Source: Marthasterias glacialis
Lineage: Eukaryota > Echinodermata > Asteroidea > Forcipulatida > Asteriidae
DNA: 64,000 nucleotides
Assembly: GCA_911728455.2 (NCBI GenBank)
Contig: OU452239.1
Span: 8,928,192-8,992,191 of the forward strand
Direction of reading: 5' to 3'
Both the position numbers and the translations under genes were made by a program. How positions within the stretch are numbered: the stretch's first letter is position 1; each line of letters opens with the position of its first letter. Shown piece by piece: positions 60,981 to 64,000 of this stretch. The notes beneath the pieces are model-generated. The model was not told where the DNA came from, made no database searches, and was given only the letters and a program-made list of their open reading frames with translations.

Positions 60981-63348
60981 TATACTGTCCTAAATCCTTC
61001 TATATCAAATTGCCAAAGTGGAGGATTCAGAAGGATTTGAGCAGGTAGGCCCAAATAACAAGCGTTGGTGTGGTGTGGTGTGGTTTGGAGTGACTTACGA
61101 GATGATATTAATTTGAGGATTGAGGCCACACGCTGATGGCCAAACTACCTAATCTGATTTTAATATAGATCTACGTCATAGCTAAGCCACATTCAACTCT
61201 TTTCCCACCATTTCAAAGTCCTGTGGATTGCTAAACCCATCATTGTATACCAAGATTATTCGAGATAATACCCGGAGAAAAGGGTTTACTAAATGATTTC
61301 ACAGGAACCCGATCCCAGCAAAGTTTGACATCTTATTGAAGAGATTAATCAAGCCCCGGATCGATCGGTCCACCCACTGAAGGGATTAGCCCATTCCTTT
61401 GTGGGACGATGTAGACCCGAGCAGGGACAATGGTTTCCCCTCTCCAAGCCGGTTGTTTTATTATAATCCAAGGAGACGAAGTTGTGAGGTTAAATTGGAT
61501 ATTTTTGTTCCCTTCCAATATTGATTTGAGAACACTTGAAAGCTCGGTGATGTGTGTTATATAGTACAGACGATGGTATATTTTTGTTCACTCGTACTAT
61601 TCAGCCAGGAGGCTGTCTGTAAGGTACAAAGGGGTTGATTTGTCAAGGTGTGACTATGACCACAGCACAGCATAGTTTTTTTTGTCTGGTCCTTGCTCTT
61701 AGGTGGGGCAGATAGGGGGAATATTTGGGCAATTGTGCCTTTGATGAAACAAGTACTGCATTTGGCACACAGTCTGAGTATGCCATGAGAAAGTTATTTG
61801 GCTAAAGGGCCATCGCAGATTTGGTCATTTGAAGAAAACAAACCAGATGTACAATAGACCTTTCTGTTGTTGATAAAAACAAACTGAGCTGGGTGGCATG
61901 GACGGCCAAATAATTCAATCTTGTTGACAGACGTGACCAAATTCAACATTTTTGCCAACTTTCTATTTAAAGAAAATACATCATATTATTGGTTTCATTG
62001 TTTCCAACAAAATCAACACTATTTTCAGTATTTGTGTAGCATTTTTACAAACATGGTTTGTCATTGGTCAAATAAACCACTATATATACATACAAAAAAT
62101 ACGTATAGTACATCTGTGTAAATAATAAGAGGTTCAAAGTGTTTCCCTATTAAATTAACATATGCTTTCTTCTACAATGGTCATACTATACAGTCGCCTC
62201 ATCAGATTCATGTAGCACTTTTGTTACACAACATTGAATCATAAATAGTATACGTTGAAATAAAAAAAACATGAAAAATAAAAACATAAATGAACTGGTG
62301 ATGTTACGTCAATGACAGTCTGATTATGTAAAGTCCATCAATCAACCAATTTGTCTAGTTCAATTGTCCTGCTGTGATACCTCTTAACAACTGCATTCCA
62401 ACCTTTTATTTTCCCACGCTGATCCCAGAGCCTATCATTGATCCCGCACAGTGAAAATCCTAATAAATGAACCCGTCCCATTCTCTTCTCTGGCGAGCGC
62501 CAGTCCCGTCCAGCGGCATTGTCTAAAGACACGCGTGGGTAAATCCGGGGCACACGCGTAACCCTCGCCACGCTTCACGATCACGATCCCCACAACCCGT
62601 TCTCGCTTGACGGATTTAAAAGATTACTTTCACAGCAAAAAAAAATGCATAGTTTTAACTGTAGCGGATTTTCGTGTGAGAGGTTTTTTTTTATCCTTTT
62701 TCTTCTTTCCCCTCTGTCTGTGTCTCTCGTTGAAGCCACCTCGCGACGGGGTATCACGTCGTTTCTACTGATGCCTTTGTGATGAGTTTCTGTTGTGCCG
62801 CCTTATTGATAGGTGGGATCACCGGGCGGTTTAGGGTGTTCCCATCGATGGGTAATTTGGAAGCGTTTGACGGCGAGCCTATAGGTAGCAGTTCCTGCTT
62901 GACACCTGAAATTTAAAGCTAAAACCACAAAATCGATTATTTCCATCATCCTTCAAAATAGTTTCTCCAACATCGTACATTTTCAAGAGATAGAAAGAAA
63001 GTTCTATTACAAAAAAAACCAACCAAACAAACAAATAAATAAGTCCTTCCTCGCTCTAACAAAATAATACCGTCTGATAAACTCAGCACCAAACTTATTA
63101 GACTCTGATTATAGTGCGGTGCAATCTTTATTATGCCTACGTTGGAATTAGAGGTGTGAGGCAAGAATTTCCAATAGTCAATACAGCTTATTAATAATTT
63201 TAAATATAAAGGTTTACTTTTAATTAACTCGAAATAGATCCAAACTGTTCTGAGAACTGTTTCCGTCGATGTGAGAGAACACTGTCCCGCGAAACAAGTT
63301 TCAAATGTTTATTTGAAGTGTTTTCATTCGGACTGGTAGCCCTCCTCT

Positions 63349-63363
63349 CCCCCCCCCCCCCCC
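63349..63363. repeat. Poly-C tract (15)
   Basis: Uninterrupted C run after a CT-rich lead-in. Confidence 0.95.
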
Positions 63364-64000
63364 GTAACAGAAACCTCACAATATGATAATTATTATTATT
63401 CGGTCAAGTAAGCATTCTTGACAACCTTGGCAGGAACACAAATCAAATTAAAACCATTGATTTGTAATGCAATTAATGGACTCAATTAACATACTATCAT
63501 GGCATTGTCTAGGCAGGAAGCAACCACCTGTGCGTACCTCATTATTTATAATCAACACACGTCATTGATAGGATGCCGATTTTAACGAGCTAATTGCCTA
63601 TCATTTCTCAACCGGCAGGATCAGTCAATAGGTTTGACCGTGCCGTCGTCTCCGATGCCGGTAATAAACTTTATAAAGTTCCTGGAACAAGGCCAATCTA
63701 GGGCTATTTGCTAACCCAGCAACATGTAGTCTATGGTACCTCAAACTCCTACGTTGAACTACAACAATCCCAACTTTATCACAAGCCAACATGTACTTGA
63801 GAAAGAACAGCATCCGCACTATGTGCAGCCCAGTGTTTATACATGAAGTAATAAACATGTGAAAGTATTAAGCTCAATCGATTCTCAGATTAACGAGAAA
63901 ATAGCGGTGGGAAAATCCATCACTGCTTTCACTTTTTTTTCAAGCATAGCATTTCGGACTCTTAAAACTAATTGATTTACTCATTTGTCAAAAATTATTT

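Larger units (their letters stand above)
47311..64000. other. Downstream intergenic region, no gene recognised
   Basis: No open reading frame here has a domain I recognise, and no exon-like GC-rich segment has matching splice sites and homology. The region holds the 37-bp satellite array, several inverted-repeat elements and poly-C/G tracts. GC-richer patches at 61.3-61.5, 62.4-62.6 and 62.75-62.9 kb could be regulatory. The 62338-62571 minus-strand frame of 77 codons matches nothing I know. Confidence 0.5.

Noticed and set aside
62338..62571. 77-codon minus-strand frame in a GC-richer patch
   Set aside because: Looks protein-like but I recognise no family and see no splice or promoter signals; left as intergenic.

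Overview
The window is AT-rich, intron-dominated animal DNA with one recognisable protein-coding gene: the 3' part of an ERG/FLI1-class ETS transcription factor on the + strand. The organism is most likely an echinoderm. This rests on a deuterostome-type Erg protein and on short TTAA-flanked inverted-repeat elements and tRNA-derived SINEs of a kind I associate with echinoderms. The species call is inference; the gene call is strong.

Gene layout. Four coding exons can be supported, all joined by phase-1 introns: 16581-16658 (78 bp, linker), 30027-30092 (66 bp, linker), 34513-34560 (48 bp, the DPYQ..GPTSR..LANP exon) and 45222-45745 (524 bp, complete ETS domain, C-terminal tail and stop). Spliced, they read continuously into the ETS domain. 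The first three exons are symmetric (1-1), so each can be skipped without changing frame, as with the alternatively spliced middle exons of vertebrate ERG. The N-terminus and the PNT/SAM domain were not found; they probably lie upstream of base 1. The 3' UTR starts at 45746. Its end is not fixed; AATAAA signals lie near 46040, 47281 and 50179.

Region by region. 1-16580: upstream intron or 5' gene region with a degraded ~70-bp tandem array (8.4-8.7 kb), two inverted tRNA-SINEs (6.5-7.3 kb), a foldback element (7.5 kb), a 131-bp direct duplication (8.05-8.29 kb), a tandem terminal-inverted-repeat element (10.26-10.66 kb) and several GC-rich islands. 16.7-30.0 kb: intron with a second ~70-bp array (20.06-20.32 kb), a TTAA element (20.9-21.3 kb) and hairpins. 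30.1-45.2 kb: introns with homopolymer C tracts, a promoter-like island at 37.1-37.45 kb, an E2F-like dyad at 42.2 kb and two more inverted-repeat elements. 45.7-64 kb: 3' UTR and intergenic DNA. This part holds the largest structure of the window, a 1.6-kb array of about 44 copies of a 37-bp unit (51231-52855) whose unit contains two small dyads, embedded between remnants of the older ~70-bp repeat.

Most open reading frames of 60-230 codons here have simple-sequence or biased translations and no recognisable domain, and are not annotated as genes. No rRNA, functional tRNA, CRISPR or intact transposase gene was seen.
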